This document shows, piece after piece, positions 63,134 to 64,000 of a stretch of DNA of 64,000 bases; positions within the stretch are counted from its first letter, which is position 1; every line of letters begins with the position of its first letter. The notes below the pieces were generated by a model. That model saw nothing but the letters and a program-made list of their open reading frames with translations. It had not been told where the DNA came from and did not search any database. Made by a program: the position numbers and the translations under genes. Source of the DNA: Patagioenas fasciata (taxonomy: Eukaryota; Chordata; Aves; Columbiformes; Columbidae); assembly GCF_037038585.1 (NCBI RefSeq), contig NC_092541.1, positions 2,167,445 to 2,231,444 on the forward strand, read 5' to 3'.

Positions 63134-64000
63134 GTAGGAGCCAAACCCAGCGAGGTTCGATTCACCGCAGCGTGAGCCACCCTTGACCTTGTTTGTATCA
63201 GTGCCAGTGCTTATTCAGTAAAAGAATCATATTCTATTAAAGCCTTGGAGGAGGGATTTTGGGAAGAGAAAATCCTTACTCCATCTTTTTAAACTGCTCA
63301 TTCACTAACAGTCAGTTTTGTTGTAAAAGTACCATCGCACGCTTAGCGATTGTTCCGTAGTGGGAAGGTGAACACCGGCATGTGACCGTTTGTCTTTTTA
63401 AACTGCTTAGGAGACATAGAACTGCTTAAATCCGCTAAGTGGAATTGCCAAGTAATCTAGAAAAGGAAGGGACAGACAGACATTGGTGGGAAGATGTTGG
63501 GACAGAGAAAAGGAGGCAAAAAATTCACTGAAGGTAACAATAGAAGTCGAGCTATTTAAAAAAACCCAAACTACAAGTAATATGCCAGTGGAATGAAAGA
63601 ACACAGAGGGAAGCTGTATCATGGGAAAGATACTGGAGGGTGAATCCGGACACCAGAAGAAAACACAGATTTGAAAGAGCAAATTGATGTTTAAATGATT
63701 TTAGTAGCTGCATTCAAATACTTTGAGCCTGTTTCTTCCCTTCCGTTGAGGGTCTTCATCCTTGTCTCTATTCCACGTGGTCAGATTAGTGCTGCAGCTA
63801 CCTTAAATACACGATAGCGTGTATACTATATCTCAATTGTAAATTACGCTTGAGTGTTACTCCATTTACAAATGCAAAGTTACACCTGGAGAGATAGAAG
63901 CAGCATGGCAGGAATCAACCCTATTTTGGGTTTTATTGAGGTCAGTTTGGTTGTATTGAGAACTCAAGAGCCCGTGGTGTCCGCCCATGGCTGGGAGGTG
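63134..64000 (+). other. FBXL20 intron 7 (partial)
   Basis: Intronic sequence running off the window; no further FBXL20 exon detected. Confidence 0.8.

Overview
The window is vertebrate nuclear DNA, most likely from a bird. The evidence is large multi-exon genes with GT-AG introns, CR1-type LINE fragments as the only recognisable interspersed repeats (no mammalian SINEs), short introns, and GC-rich CpG-dense promoters typical of an avian microchromosome. The species cannot be told from the sequence. The gene order (FBXL20, MED1, CDK12) matches the conserved block next to NEUROD2 and ERBB2 on human 17q12.

Layout: positions 1 to about 5400 are intergenic, downstream of CDK12. They are GC-rich with several short tandem repeats, a 90-bp perfect palindrome at 285-374, and AT-rich homeodomain/POU-motif islands that look like conserved noncoding elements. 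CDK12 lies on the minus strand (coding 7463-28596, 14 exons, 1485 aa, complete). A CpG-rich interval of 1211 bp separates its start codon from that of MED1 and appears to be a bidirectional promoter; it carries five perfect TCTCGCGAGA motifs. MED1 is on the plus strand (coding 29808-42131, 17 exons, 1583 aa, complete) with a 3' UTR of about 1.5 kb. FBXL20 follows on the plus strand: its first seven coding exons (44359-63133, 164 complete codons) are present and the rest lies beyond the right edge. MED1's probable polyadenylation signal lies only about 0.7 kb before the FBXL20 start codon.

Functionally, CDK12 and MED1 both act on RNA polymerase II: MED1 is the nuclear-receptor-binding subunit of Mediator, and CDK12 with cyclin K phosphorylates the Pol II C-terminal domain during elongation. 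FBXL20 is the substrate receptor of an SCF ubiquitin ligase. All exon boundaries below were set by hand from GT/AG sites, reading-frame continuity and remembered human orthologue sequences; each total length is an exact multiple of three (or, for FBXL20, consistent up to the window edge).

I found no prokaryote-like system, retroviral coding region, tRNA or extra protein gene. The observations most worth checking are the palindrome at 285-374, the motif-loaded bidirectional promoter, the 40-bp tandem repeat touching the FBXL20 exon 5 donor, and an in-frame tandem splice acceptor in MED1.
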